The notes below the pieces were generated by a model that saw nothing but the letters and a program-made list of their open reading frames with translations, was not told where the DNA came from and did no database searches. Below, one piece after another: positions 25,183 through 33,947 of a stretch of 64,000 nucleotides of DNA (position 1 is its first letter; every line of letters begins with the position of its first letter). Both the position numbers and the translations under genes were made by a program. Source of the DNA: Bacillus sp. REN16 (GTDB lineage Bacteria; Bacillota; Bacilli; Bacillales; Bacillaceae_L); the NCBI RefSeq assembly GCF_020731355.1, contig NZ_JAJFZK010000002.1, forward strand, positions 124,001-188,000, given 5' to 3'.

Positions 25183-26633
25183 TAGGATACCTTCTTGTAG
25201 TGAGAAATATCTATTTCAAGTGGGATATTTGCCGCACGTGCCTTATTCGCCTGGCGGAAGAATAACACCAGTAATACTACCGTACCAGCAAACCCACCGT
25301 ACCATGAAATATTCATTGGTAATCGGAATCCAATCTGAGCATTTAAGATATACGTGATTACCATACAAAGCATGAATGTTCCTGGAATTAGTGAAATCCA
25401 GTAATTCTTTTTCGCGATATATAGATACATTGCACCTACGAATAAGGCAATAACAGCTGTTGCTTGGTTCGCCCAGCTAAAGTATCTCCAAAGGATATTA
25501 AAATCAATTTGAGTAAGAACTACTGAGATTGCGAATAATGGGATAGCGATCCATAGTCGACTTGACATTTTCTTTTGAGCCATATTTAAATATTCGGCAA
25601 TAATCATACGTGCACTACGGAATGCAGTATCACCGGAAGTGATTGGTAATACAATAACCCCTAATACAGCAAGTGTTCCACCAATTGCACCAAGCATTAA
25701 TGTTGAAACTTCACTTACAATTGCTCCTGGTCCACCAGCTGCAAGAAGTTCTTGTAAGCCACCGTAACCATCAAATAAGCTCATTGCCGCAGCTGCCCAG
25801 ATCATTGCGATGATCCCTTCAGCAATCATCATACCGTAGAAAATCTTACGGCCTTGACCCTCTTTTTGGGTTGTACGTGAAATAATTGGCGTTTGTGTTG
25901 CATGGAAACCGGATAAAGCACCACAAGTGATTGTAAAGAATAATAATGGGAAGATCGGTGCATTATCAGGATGGAAATTTGATAATGAAATCTCTGGAAT
26001 TGGTGCGCCTTTCACGATTAAACCAACACCGATACCCACAGCACTGATTAACAGGATTGCCCCGAAATATGGATAAAGGCGTCCAATGATTTTATCTACT
26101 GGCAATAATGTTGCTAATATATAGTAAATAAAGATGAAAGCGATTAAAATTCCTAATGCAACTTTTCCATCTAATAGAAGATTTAATAAAGCTGCTGGCG
26201 TTGAAACGAATACTGTACCAACTAATAGTAAAAGTAACACTGCAAATGCGTTAACAACGTGTTTCATTGCTTTACCTAAAAATTTAGTTGCAAGTTCTGG
26301 TAAGTGAGCTCCTTTGTTACGAATGGAAATCATTCCAGTTAAATAGTCATGAACCGCACCTGCGAAAATACATCCAACAACGATCCAAATGAATGCGACT
26401 GGTCCGTAAAGCGCTCCCATAATAGGTCCGAATACAGGTCCAGTACCTGCAATATTTAGTAGCTGAATCAATGAATTTTTCTTTGTACTCATTGGAATAT
26501 AATCTACTCCATCAGCGTCAACATACGCTGGAGTAGCACGTTCTTCCTTCACACCGAATACTTTTTCAACGTATTTTCCATACGTAAAGTATCCGACGAC
26601 TAGCAAGACAATACTCACTAAAAATGTTATCAT
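25182..26633 (-). CDS. cstA: CstA-type carbon starvation protein / probable pyruvate carrier
   Basis: 483 residues, a polytopic membrane protein with the CstA signature GTGPVFGPIMGALYGPVAFIWIVVGCIFAGAVHDYLTGMISIRNKG near the N terminus and SGFHATQTPIISRTTQKE in the middle. This is the short form common in Firmicutes (E. coli CstA is about 700 residues). Members take up peptides or, for BtsT and CstA, pyruvate. Two signs point to pyruvate: the divergent-free LytS/LytT pair directly upstream, as in BtsSR-BtsT, and a cre box at its promoter. Starts at ATG 26633 after a GGGGG site. Confidence 0.88.
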   Translation of the reverse strand: MITFLVSIVLLVVGYFTYGKYVEKVFGVKEERATPAYVDADGVDYIPMSTKKNSLIQLLNIAGTGPVFGPIMGALYGPVAFIWIVVGCIFAGAVHDYLTGMISIRNKGAHLPELATKFLGKAMKHVVNAFAVLLLLLVGTVFVSTPAALLNLLLDGKVALGILIAFIFIYYILATLLPVDKIIGRLYPYFGAILLISAVGIGVGLIVKGAPIPEISLSNFHPDNAPIFPLLFFTITCGALSGFHATQTPIISRTTQKEGQGRKIFYGMMIAEGIIAMIWAAAAMSLFDGYGGLQELLAAGGPGAIVSEVSTLMLGAIGGTLAVLGVIVLPITSGDTAFRSARMIIAEYLNMAQKKMSSRLWIAIPLFAISVVLTQIDFNILWRYFSWANQATAVIALFVGAMYLYIAKKNYWISLIPGTFMLCMVITYILNAQIGFRLPMNISWYGGFAGTVVLLVLFFRQANKARAANIPLEIDISHYKKVS

Positions 26634-26665
26634 ATTATTTCCCCCTTAATCCCTTTATTAAAAGT

Positions 26666-26689
26666 ATGAATGCGTTTACATTTATTATA
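26666..26689 (-). promoter_or_regulatory. cstA -10 box and cre site
   Basis: TATAAT on the minus strand at 26684-26689, with no good -35 box, so it probably needs an activator. Immediately downstream ATGTAAACGCATTCAT (26666-26681) fits the cre consensus WTGNAANCGNWWNCA without mismatch; at this place CcpA would block transcription when preferred sugars are present. Confidence 0.75.
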
Positions 26690-26727
26690 GTAGATAAATA
26701 GAATTTTAGGTTGTTTTAAAATTAAAA

Positions 26728-26784
26728 GGTAGAAATATGACAATAACGTGTCAAAATTATGAACTAAAACGCAAAATTTCTACC
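26728..26784. promoter_or_regulatory. Candidate LytT-binding region upstream of cstA
   Basis: GGTAGAAAT (26728-26736) and ATTTCTACC (26776-26784) form a 9-bp inverted repeat around a 39-bp centre. Inside, CGTT on the minus strand recurs at 26768-26771 and 26745-26748 (23 bp apart), near the spacing of LytTR direct repeats. It lies between the lytT stop and the cstA -10 box, a fitting place for activation by LytT. Confidence 0.45.
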
Positions 26785-26793
26785 CTTCACTTT

Positions 26794-27525
26794 TCAGATT
26801 TCTAATTTAGCTCGTAATGCTTTTACATAATTTCTGCTAACCGAGAGCTGTTCCTCCCTTCCTTCAATTTCCAATTGATAGGCCCCGTTAAACCACGGGG
26901 TTAGTCTAGTCACATATTTTAAATTAACAAGGAAGCTTTTGTGAATCCGAAAGAAACCGAATGATTCAAGTCTGCTTTCTAAATCTTTAAGCTGTGTTTT
27001 TGAGTCATATTCCCCCATTTTCGTCACAAGCTTTGTTACTTTCTCATCTCTGACAATATATAAAATATCCATTGGTTCAAGGTAAATAATCTCCCCACTT
27101 GAATCAATTGCTAATTTCCCCGTTTGTTTTCCTCTTTCTTTTTCTTCTGGTGTATGAAAATGATTTTCAATTCGTTTAACCGTTTCCTTAAGTTGCTCCT
27201 CATCAAACGGCTTTAATAAATAGTCGATCGCATTAAATCGAAATGCTTCCACGGCAAACTCGGGGTAAGCTGTAGCAAACACAATTAATGGCGGCTTCTT
27301 TAATTCCAACAAAGCTTTTGCAGCTTCCATCCCATTAACCTTTGGCATTTCCACATCTAAAAAGACCACATCTGGCTGAAGTTGGATTGTTTTTAAAATG
27401 GCAGACTCTCCTGAATCACCTTCACCGACTATTTGAATCGTTGAATATGTCTGTAATAGATGGGTTAATTCATCACGACTATATAGTTCATCATCGATAA
27501 CAAGGGTTTTAATTTTTGTTTCCAT
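26794..27525 (-). CDS. lytT: LytTR response regulator (LytT/BtsR type)
   Basis: 243 residues. Receiver domain with VIDDELYSRDEL, phosphorylated Asp in DVVFLDVEMPKVNG, and DYLLKPFDEEQL. C-terminal LytTR DNA-binding domain (about 140-243): IIYLEPMDILYIVRDEKVTKLVT, SRLESFGFFRIHKSFLVNLKYV, LSVSRNYVKALRAKLEI. It follows the LytS-type kinase with no gap (1 base). In B. subtilis LytST and in E. coli BtsSR respond to external pyruvate and drive a carrier; the cstA gene downstream is the likely target. Confidence 0.9.
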   Translation of the reverse strand: METKIKTLVIDDELYSRDELTHLLQTYSTIQIVGEGDSGESAILKTIQLQPDVVFLDVEMPKVNGMEAAKALLELKKPPLIVFATAYPEFAVEAFRFNAIDYLLKPFDEEQLKETVKRIENHFHTPEEKERGKQTGKLAIDSSGEIIYLEPMDILYIVRDEKVTKLVTKMGEYDSKTQLKDLESRLESFGFFRIHKSFLVNLKYVTRLTPWFNGAYQLEIEGREEQLSVSRNYVKALRAKLEI

Positions 27526-27526
27526 T

Positions 27527-29263
27527 TTATATAGCCTCCGTTAGTGGAATTGAAAAAGCAATTTCTGTTCCTTTGTTTTCTTCACTTTTAATGACTAAAG
27601 CAGACTTTTCACCAAAAAGCATTGTAAGCCTGCGGTTGACATTATATAAAGCAACACCGCTGCCTTTTTCTGATTTGATTGGGGTAATGCAAATTTCCTT
27701 TGCTCGTTCTTCCTTCATTCCCATTCCGTTATCCTCAACCTTTACATATACACAATCCTTCGCTTTTTGAATCGAAATATTCACACGGAAATCCCCATCT
27801 CGGTTCTTCATCCCATGCTTGATTGCATTTTCTACAATTGGTTGAAGGGTAAGTGGTGGGATAAGCTGATACAAAGCAGCTTCCTCGACCCTATAAAATA
27901 CCTTTAGTTTATCTACAAACCTAGTTTCTTCTATTTCTAAGTAGGCTTTCACCTGCCGAAGTTCCTGCTCTAGGGTTGTTACATTTTGTGTTGTCACGGA
28001 CAGGTTTTGCCGCAAGAAATGGGATAAGGATACTAGCAGTTTCCTTGCTTTAGTTGGATCCCTTCTTATTAAAGACAGAATTGTGTTCAATGTGTTAAAA
28101 AGAAAATGCGGACTAATTTGAGCTTGAAGCACTTTAATTTCTGCCTCTTTTGCAAGCTGAAACGCTTTATCAGCTTCGGCAATTTCAAGCTGATTACTCA
28201 AAAGGGAACTCAACCCTGAAATAAGCTCCGTGACAACAGGTGTAATTTCCTTTTCAGAACTAAAATAGAATTTGAGAGTCCCAATTGTTTCTTCTCTACG
28301 TTTTAAGGGTGCAATCACTGCTGCACCAAGTGGACAATCCTCGTCACGGCATTGAATCATTTTTTTGTTGGCGATTACAATTTTTCCATTCTGAATAACA
28401 TCCACTGTAATTTGCGTTTGAATCGGCATTTGCGCACGATGATGATCATGTCCCAAGCCCACATGAGCCAGAATTTCATGTGTGTTTGTCATCGCCACAG
28501 CTGTTGCTTGGATTTCATCTTGAATGATATGGCAAACGGCTTGTGCTGTTTCACGATTTAATCCATTCCGTAAGTATGCAAGCGTCTTGTCAGCAATGCG
28601 AAGGGTTTTCTGAGCTTGAACTGCACCAGCCCGCTCTCCCTCATTAATCACACTTTTAATAATCATAAGAAAAACGGCACACCCCAGTCCATTTGCGACT
28701 ATCATCGGAATCCCTATGATTTCAACTAAAGCCCATGCCTTTTCAAAAGGACGTGAAAACAGTAAGATAACTATCATTTGAAGTGCTTCTGCTGAGGCGG
28801 CAATGATAAAGGCAGTACTTAATTTCACATGCTTATTTTTCTTATAAAAGTAACCTGAAATAAGGCCTGCGATAATAGAAGCGAATCCACAAGAAAAAGC
28901 AGTAAACCCACCAAGCGTAAAGCGATGAATTCCAGCAATAAGACCCGCTCCTAACCCAACCTTGTAACCACCAAGCAGACCTGCGAGCACCACACCAATA
29001 ACACGTGAATTGGCTAATGCTTCATCTGAGGTTAAACCAGCTGCCCAGCGGTTGAATTGCAGGCTTTCCGTATTGAGGCTCAAGCCTGTATACGTACCGA
29101 TTATTCCAAAGAAACCAAAGAAGACAATCGCCACAAGCTTTTGCCAGCGATTCAATTCTTCCTGGTAGATCATCCCTCTGAAAAATTTCAATCTCGTTAA
29201 AATAAAAGCGATTGCAACAATGATCCCTAACCGCTCTAGCATTGTAATTAACAGTTCGAACAT
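27527..29263 (-). CDS. lytS: LytS-type sensor histidine kinase, probable pyruvate sensor
   Basis: 578 residues from ATG 29263, with AAAGGAG 7 bases upstream; the longer in-frame ORF reads through a repeat and is rejected. Layout: 5TM-5TMR_LYT membrane sensor (about 1-200; ADSEALANSRVIGVVLAGLLGG-like stretch, GLGAGLIAGIHRF), a GAF-like linker (about 210-350), then the LytS-type kinase core with QISPHFLFNTLNTI (His about 385) and an HATPase with VENAIKHGM and DNGMGM. Paired with LytT, it fits the BtsS/LytS group of pyruvate receptors; the ligand is inferred from that and from the cstA neighbour. Confidence 0.9.
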   Translation of the reverse strand: MFELLITMLERLGIIVAIAFILTRLKFFRGMIYQEELNRWQKLVAIVFFGFFGIIGTYTGLSLNTESLQFNRWAAGLTSDEALANSRVIGVVLAGLLGGYKVGLGAGLIAGIHRFTLGGFTAFSCGFASIIAGLISGYFYKKNKHVKLSTAFIIAASAEALQMIVILLFSRPFEKAWALVEIIGIPMIVANGLGCAVFLMIIKSVINEGERAGAVQAQKTLRIADKTLAYLRNGLNRETAQAVCHIIQDEIQATAVAMTNTHEILAHVGLGHDHHRAQMPIQTQITVDVIQNGKIVIANKKMIQCRDEDCPLGAAVIAPLKRREETIGTLKFYFSSEKEITPVVTELISGLSSLLSNQLEIAEADKAFQLAKEAEIKVLQAQISPHFLFNTLNTILSLIRRDPTKARKLLVSLSHFLRQNLSVTTQNVTTLEQELRQVKAYLEIEETRFVDKLKVFYRVEEAALYQLIPPLTLQPIVENAIKHGMKNRDGDFRVNISIQKAKDCVYVKVEDNGMGMKEERAKEICITPIKSEKGSGVALYNVNRRLTMLFGEKSALVIKSEENKGTEIAFSIPLTEAI

Positions 29264-29280
29264 AGGCATGCTCCTTTTTT

Positions 29281-29350
29281 GGGGACAAGGGGACAGGTCC
29301 CGTGTCCCATGCTGCGCAATTTGGGACATTAAACCTGTCCCTCTGTCCCT
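29281..29350. repeat. GGGACA-type inverted repeat element
   Basis: A 70-bp G/C-rich element with arms GGGGACAAGGGGACAGG (29281-29297) and CCTGTCCCTCTGTCCCT (29334-29350), plus inner GGGACA/TGTCCC copies. It fills the gap between the oxidoreductase stop and the lytS ribosome site. Similar GGGACAGG elements recur in Bacillaceae intergenic DNA (from memory). It can fold into a long hairpin in the lytS leader. Confidence 0.7.
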
Positions 29351-30332
29351 AGTTTACATTTATTTTCACCGGTAGACCACTTAATGCGGATTCAAGGGCC
29401 CTACTGGTAACCATTTGGGTTCGAAATGCATCGTGATAGTCTGAGAGAATTCTAGATGTATCTCCTGTCCGAACTGCATGGAGGAATGCCTCACTTTCTA
29501 AGAGATAGGGGTTCCCTGAACGAAATGTTTTTTGCATTTTGCTAGTGGAAGCACTGATAGTTACTTGATCAGGTTGCCAAGTAACCATCCCCTTATCTGT
29601 AAAATAGGTCATATTAACTTGGGATACCCCTTCTGGAAGAATACATGAATTAGATATTTGAGCAACAACACCATTTTTAAGCTTCATTGTTACACAACCA
29701 ATATCATGTACAGTCACATTGTCGAACTTCTCCTTCATCACTCTATTTCCAAACGCAGCATATACCTCATCAACCTCTCCAGCTATATACCGCAGTAAAT
29801 CAACGATATGGGTGGTTTGCTCAATGAATTGTCCACCTGACGTTTCTTGGTTTCTCCACCACGAGACCTTTGGCATGCCACCCATCCAATATCCTGAAAT
29901 TAAGCCAATGGTGTGATTCTCTATTTCTTCTTTTAAGTGTTGGACAGATTGACTGTATCGAAAATGATATCCAACAGAAGTAATCAATGATTTTTTCTTT
30001 ATTTCATTTAGGATGGATGTTGGTGTTTGTAGATCGACTCCAAGTGGTTTTTCAACTAAGAAAGGGATACCCCTTTCAATTAGTTCATGCTCAATCTCAC
30101 CATGTGCAAAGGGAGGGACACATATATACACAGCATCAAGTTTTTCCTCCTCAAGCATCTCATTTAATCGACCGTACCCGTTTATTCCATTAAAATCCAT
30201 AGCCATCAACTCGGCTTTTTCTTTACTGCTTCCACAGATTGCCTGGACTTTTACACCATCCATTTTAGATAATAAACCCGCGTGCATCTTACTAAACCAA
30301 CCTGTACCTACTAATCCAATTTTTAATGTCAC
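29349..30332 (-). CDS. Gfo/Idh/MocA family oxidoreductase
   Basis: 327 residues from GTG 30332, chosen because GGGGG lies 8 bases upstream. Rossmann NAD(P) site KIGLVGTGWFSKMH at the N terminus, then CVPPFAHGEI and EKPLGVDLQT, the family's EKP motif with the catalytic Lys, and a GGQFIEQTTHIVDLLRY segment in the sugar-binding domain. Such enzymes oxidise sugars, inositols or derivatives. It lies at the end of the rhamnose block but is separated from rhaD by a GC-rich repeat, so a link with rhamnose is only possible. The TAG stop abuts the GGGACA repeat. Confidence 0.87.
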   Translation of the reverse strand: MTLKIGLVGTGWFSKMHAGLLSKMDGVKVQAICGSSKEKAELMAMDFNGINGYGRLNEMLEEEKLDAVYICVPPFAHGEIEHELIERGIPFLVEKPLGVDLQTPTSILNEIKKKSLITSVGYHFRYSQSVQHLKEEIENHTIGLISGYWMGGMPKVSWWRNQETSGGQFIEQTTHIVDLLRYIAGEVDEVYAAFGNRVMKEKFDNVTVHDIGCVTMKLKNGVVAQISNSCILPEGVSQVNMTYFTDKGMVTWQPDQVTISASTSKMQKTFRSGNPYLLESEAFLHAVRTGDTSRILSDYHDAFRTQMVTSRALESALSGLPVKINVN

Positions 30333-30506
30333 TAGATATACCCCCAATATTTATTACCGTTTCAAGTGATAGGATTTTTCGAATTCATTTCTTGTTAGCG
30401 CTGTAAAATCACCGTTGTGTAATTACAATATTACTAGAACTGCTGAGTTTATTGTGTTTTTTTTAATAAAATGCTGTTTTCGCAAACTTTGTTGTTATTG
30501 ACACCA

Positions 30507-30635
30507 TTTGATTTCCGCTCCAGGTGGACGCTTTCCGCGGGCGTGGCTTGAGCCTCCTCGTCGCTGTTCGCTCCTGCGGGGTCTCAAGTCTCACGCTTTT
30601 CCCGCTGGAGTCGCCACCTTCCGCTACAATCAATA
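30507..30635. repeat. GC-rich dispersed Bacillaceae repeat with inverted ends
   Basis: About 130 bp, clearly G/C-rich in A/T-rich surroundings. It starts TTGATTTCCGCTCC, passes GGTGGACGCTTTCCGCGGGCG and TCCTGCGGGGTCT, and ends GTCGCCACCTTCCGCTACAATCAA, so its ends are imperfect inverted repeats. I recognise the pattern as a short interspersed repeat found in many Bacillus-group genomes. The flanks (30333-30506 and 30636-30666) hold no gene that I can support. Confidence 0.8.
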
Positions 30636-30667
30636 GGTTTATTTTATTCACTAGCAACAATCTTTTA

Positions 30668-30735
30668 GAAAAGAGCCTTATAAAAAAAAGGATATCCTCA
30701 AAGTCTATGAAAACTTTTTGAGAATAGCCCCTTAT
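30668..30735 (-). terminator. Terminator after rhaD
   Basis: On the minus strand AAGG-TATTCTCAAA pairs with TTTGAG-ATATCCTT, followed by eight U residues. Confidence 0.6.
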
Positions 30736-30738
30736 TTG

Positions 30739-31575
30739 TTAAAGTTTTAGAATCCCTTTTCTTGGTTCAACATGGAAGGCATTAGCTAGGTCAAAAAGCT
30801 GTTGATCTGTGATCGTTTGTTTTTTCCCGCCTTGTGCACATACGATTGTATAAACTTCGGCAGCTTTTTCGGCTGTTTCAATAAGTCCAAACACTTCATC
30901 CATTGATGTACCGGCTCCGAACACTCCATGATGTGGCCAAAGAACAAGACGCACATCCTTCATTTTCTTTGCAGTTGCTTCACCAATTTCATTTGTGCCT
31001 GGGATAATCCAAGGTACTACCCCAACGCCGTCTGGGAAAACAACAATACACTCAGTACACATTTCCCATAAAGTTTTTGTCATGGCCTCTTCTTGTAAAC
31101 TATGTGTAAATGTCATAGCCAATAGATTTGTGGCATGACAATGCATAATTATCCGATGTTTCGGATCTACTGATAGCCTTTGAATATGATTCATAAGATG
31201 TGTAGGAAGTTCACTCGTTGCCACACCCCCATTTTCAAATCCCCAAAGAATATCATAGCTTTTGCCATCCTCTGAAATTCGAATAATACCCAAGTTTTCA
31301 GCTGGGTCTCGTTTTACATTTTTAAAATATTTTCCTGAACCCGTAACGATAAAATATTTCCCTGCTAGCGCGGCAGCATCAAAGCTCATCGGAATAGTTC
31401 GAATAACATGATCTACATTCATGAAAGGGATTAGTTCATATTCATGTAACAAATAACTGATATTTCCACCGTTACGCTCATCCCATCCTAATCGATAGAG
31501 ATTTGCTGTTGTTTCAATCATTTCCTGAAAAAATGGTGCATTATATAATGAATTTTGATTTAATACCATACTCAT
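30739..31575 (-). CDS. rhaD: L-rhamnulose-1-phosphate aldolase
   Basis: 278 residues, class II zinc aldolase. It splits L-rhamnulose 1-phosphate into dihydroxyacetone phosphate and L-lactaldehyde. It is collinear with E. coli RhaD: GWDERNGGNIS, VTGSGKYFKN, ILWGFENGG, the metal site IMHCHATNLLAMT with two His, STECIVVFPDGVGVVPW-like stretch, and the third His in LWPHHGVFGAG. The bifunctional RhaEW of this locus carries a second aldolase of the same specificity. TATGTTTGTTT and an inverted repeat lie upstream. Confidence 0.93.
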   Translation of the reverse strand: MSMVLNQNSLYNAPFFQEMIETTANLYRLGWDERNGGNISYLLHEYELIPFMNVDHVIRTIPMSFDAAALAGKYFIVTGSGKYFKNVKRDPAENLGIIRISEDGKSYDILWGFENGGVATSELPTHLMNHIQRLSVDPKHRIIMHCHATNLLAMTFTHSLQEEAMTKTLWEMCTECIVVFPDGVGVVPWIIPGTNEIGEATAKKMKDVRLVLWPHHGVFGAGTSMDEVFGLIETAEKAAEVYTIVCAQGGKKQTITDQQLFDLANAFHVEPRKGILKL

Positions 31576-31651
31576 AGTAGATTCGCCTCTTTAAAAGTAT
31601 TATATATCTTTATAACATTATAATAGCTTAAAAACAGATATAAATCAACAC

Positions 31652-31662
31652 AAACAAACATA
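31652..31662 (-). promoter_or_regulatory. TATGTTTGTTT motif upstream of rhaD
   Basis: TATGTTTGTTT on the minus strand, inside a wider inverted repeat AAATCAACA (31642-31650) / TGTTGATTT (31668-31676). The same core occurs ahead of the deoR-type gene and rhaEW, so it is a candidate RhaR operator. Confidence 0.5.
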
Positions 31663-31710
31663 TTAATTGTTGATTTATTTTTGTTTTGTAACATTTTATA
31701 CATATAACCA

Positions 31711-31734
31711 AAAAAACAGACCTAATCAGGTCTG
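31711..31734 (-). terminator. Terminator after the DeoR-type gene
   Basis: CAGACCT (31717-31723) / AGGTCTG (31728-31734), with a U run on the minus strand. Confidence 0.85.
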
Positions 31735-31746
31735 CTGGCAAGCAAG

Positions 31747-32508
31747 TTATTTTGCAATTTCTATTTTTATTTCCTTTTCCTCGAATTCCCTAATTATTGG
31801 GTTATCTACTTTTGCATCGGTAATGATTGTATCTACCTTATGTAAAGGGCTAATATGGGAAAAGGCTTGCGTTCCAAATTTACTTGAGTCTACCATTAAA
31901 ATTGTTTCATCGGCTATATCCATCATTTGTTTCTTTAATAATGCTTGTGATTCAATTGAGTCACTTAATCCTTTACTCAGATGGACACCTTTGCAAGAAA
32001 GAAAGGCTTTATTGACGTGATACATGCTTATAGATCGTTCAGCAAGTGGTCCAACAAATGAGAGCGATTTCGATAATAAGGATCCCCCAGTCGAGATCAC
32101 TTTAACTTGTTCTTTTTTACTTAGCTCAATAGCAACCTTAATGGAGTTCGTTACAACCGTTAATGGAATATCTGGTAACTCCTTTGCCACATACCAGGCT
32201 GTGGTGCTAGCGTCTAGAACAATTTGGTCTCCTTCTTGGATGTAATTCACAGCAACTTGAGCTATTGCTTTTTTTCCAGCAGCATTTGTAATTTCTCTTT
32301 CTAGATATGAAGTTTCCGCATGATCCTTTTCAATACTAACGGCCCCACCATGGCTTCTCATTAGTAAACTCTCTTTTTCTAGCTTTTCAAGATCACGACG
32401 AATTGTTTCTTCGGTAACGGAAAAAATTTTACTTAGTTCTGTTACACGGATACTTGTTCGTTCATTTACCAAATCCACAATCTTCTTATGTCTTTCAGCA
32501 ACAAGCAT
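31747..32508 (-). CDS. rhaR: DeoR family regulator, probable rhamnose repressor
   Basis: 253 residues from ATG 32508, because AGGAGG lies 9 bases upstream; the ATG at 32517 directly abuts that site. DeoR HTH: ERHKKIVDLVNERTSIRVTELSKIFSVTEETIRRDLEKLEKE, then a DeoR sensor domain (about 75-235) with IVLDASTTAWYVAKEL and STGGSLLSKS. B. subtilis RhaR, also DeoR-type, represses the rhaEW operon and responds to L-rhamnulose 1-phosphate. The same role is inferred here from the position between rhaA and rhaD. Confidence 0.82.
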   Translation of the reverse strand: MLVAERHKKIVDLVNERTSIRVTELSKIFSVTEETIRRDLEKLEKESLLMRSHGGAVSIEKDHAETSYLEREITNAAGKKAIAQVAVNYIQEGDQIVLDASTTAWYVAKELPDIPLTVVTNSIKVAIELSKKEQVKVISTGGSLLSKSLSFVGPLAERSISMYHVNKAFLSCKGVHLSKGLSDSIESQALLKKQMMDIADETILMVDSSKFGTQAFSHISPLHKVDTIITDAKVDNPIIREFEEKEIKIEIAK

Positions 32509-32548
32509 TGGATTCATCCTCCTAAAGCAACACCCGATTATTTGTATT

Positions 32549-32559
32549 TATGTTGGTTT
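32549..32559 (+). promoter_or_regulatory. TATGTTGGTTT motif upstream of the DeoR-type gene
   Basis: One base different from the motif upstream of rhaD and rhaEW; suggests autoregulation. Confidence 0.4.
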
Positions 32560-32630
32560 GCGTTTATCTTTACCTTATTTCTAAATTTACTATACCATAT
32601 TTTTGCGAAAAACAGACATTACTATATAGA

Positions 32631-32672
32631 AAAAAACAGACTTGATTTGGACAAAGTCCCTTTCAAGTCTGT
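32631..32672 (-). terminator. Terminator after rhaA
   Basis: Perfect 10-bp stem ACAGACTTGA (32636-32645) / TCAAGTCTGT (32663-32672), U run on the minus strand. Confidence 0.88.
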
Positions 32673-32682
32673 CTAAATCACC

Positions 32683-33936
32683 TTATCGCTTCGATAATAC
32701 TTCCTGTTCATATGTTTTTACTTCATCTAACCAAGCTTCTTTGACAGGAACACCCATATTTTCACAATAGTAATCCCAAACTGCTCCAAATGGATATGTT
32801 TTGAATTCTTCCATTAAGGCTAAACGTTCAGTGAAATTTCCTTCTTCCTGAAGTTGTTTTAAGTATTCGTTTGGTGAAAGCATTGCATGTAAAAGCGCTT
32901 TGATCATATTGCGTGTACCAATTGTCCATGCTGCGACACGGTTGATGCTGGCATCAAAGAAATCTAGTCCAATGATAACACGGTCAAGGGCGTCATTACG
33001 AACAATCTCTAATGCGAGTTCCTTTAACTCATCATCTAGAATGACAACATGGTCGCTATCCCAGCGAACAGGACGGGAAACGTGAAGCGCCACTTTCTCA
33101 CTAAATAAAAGCATAGAAGAAAGTTTATTTGAAACTGTTTCAGTTGGATGATAGTGTCCAGTATCAAGTAAACATAGTTTATTATTCTTCATTGCATAAT
33201 TTAAGTAGAATTCATGTGAGCCGACAACATAAGACTCTGAACCAATCCCGAATACTTTACTTTCTACTGCATCAAGATTATACTTTTCATCAGATTCAAC
33301 TGCGAAAATTTTATCCAATGATTCTTTTAATCTTTTTCTTGGAGTTAAACGGTCACTTGGAATGTCCTTATAGCCGTCAGGAATCCAAATATTTGTTAAA
33401 GCTGGCGTGCCAAGCTCTTTTCCAAAATACTCCCCAATTTTTCGGCTAACAATACAGTGATTAATCCAGAATTCACGAATTTCTTCGTTTGGATGTGCCA
33501 AAGTAAGACCGTCAGCTGCTTTTGGATGAGAGAAAAGTGTTGGATTGAAATCCAAGCCTAATCCGTTTTCCTTCGCCCAGTTTACCCAGTTTTCAAAATG
33601 CTTTGGTTCTAATTGATCACGTTCTACTACTTCACCATTTGTTTCGGCATAGATAGCATGTAGATTGATACGGTGTTTACCAGGAATTAAAGATAGAGCT
33701 TTTTCAATATCGCTTCTTAATTCTTCAGGGTTTGTTGCTTTACCTGGATAGTTACCTGTTACATCGATACCGCCTGAAAGTTCGTGTTGATTGACTTCAA
33801 AACCTGCAATATCGTCCCCTTGCCAGCAATGAATAGAGATTGGTACATTCTTTAACTTTTCAATGGCTGCATCCACATCAACGCCCCATTTTGCATAAGC
33901 TTGTTTGGCAATTTCATAGTTTTCCTGAACAGACAT
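32683..33936 (-). CDS. rhaA: L-rhamnose isomerase
   Basis: 417 residues, the usual length. Converts L-rhamnose to L-rhamnulose, Mn2+-dependent, TIM barrel. Signatures: [13 protein letters not shown] near residue 35, [47 protein letters not shown] with metal ligands, and [15 protein letters not shown]. It starts 11 bases after the rhaB stop with AGGAGG, so rhaB and rhaA are one transcript. A good terminator follows. Confidence 0.96.
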   Translation of the reverse strand: MSVQENYEIAKQAYAKWGVDVDAAIEKLKNVPISIHCWQGDDIAGFEVNQHELSGGIDVTGNYPGKATNPEELRSDIEKALSLIPGKHRINLHAIYAETNGEVVERDQLEPKHFENWVNWAKENGLGLDFNPTLFSHPKAADGLTLAHPNEEIREFWINHCIVSRKIGEYFGKELGTPALTNIWIPDGYKDIPSDRLTPRKRLKESLDKIFAVESDEKYNLDAVESKVFGIGSESYVVGSHEFYLNYAMKNNKLCLLDTGHYHPTETVSNKLSSMLLFSEKVALHVSRPVRWDSDHVVILDDELKELALEIVRNDALDRVIIGLDFFDASINRVAAWTIGTRNMIKALLHAMLSPNEYLKQLQEEGNFTERLALMEEFKTYPFGAVWDYYCENMGVPVKEAWLDEVKTYEQEVLSKR

Positions 33937-33947
33937 CTTATTTCCTC

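Noticed and set aside
29264-29329. N-terminal extension of LytS
   Set aside because: It is translated from the GGGACA repeat; the true start has AAAGGAG upstream and begins the membrane sensor domain.
30507-30660. A small gene over the GC-rich repeat
   Set aside because: Both strands have open frames of about 65 codons, as expected for G/C-rich DNA, but the sequence is a known type of dispersed non-coding repeat and has no ribosome site.
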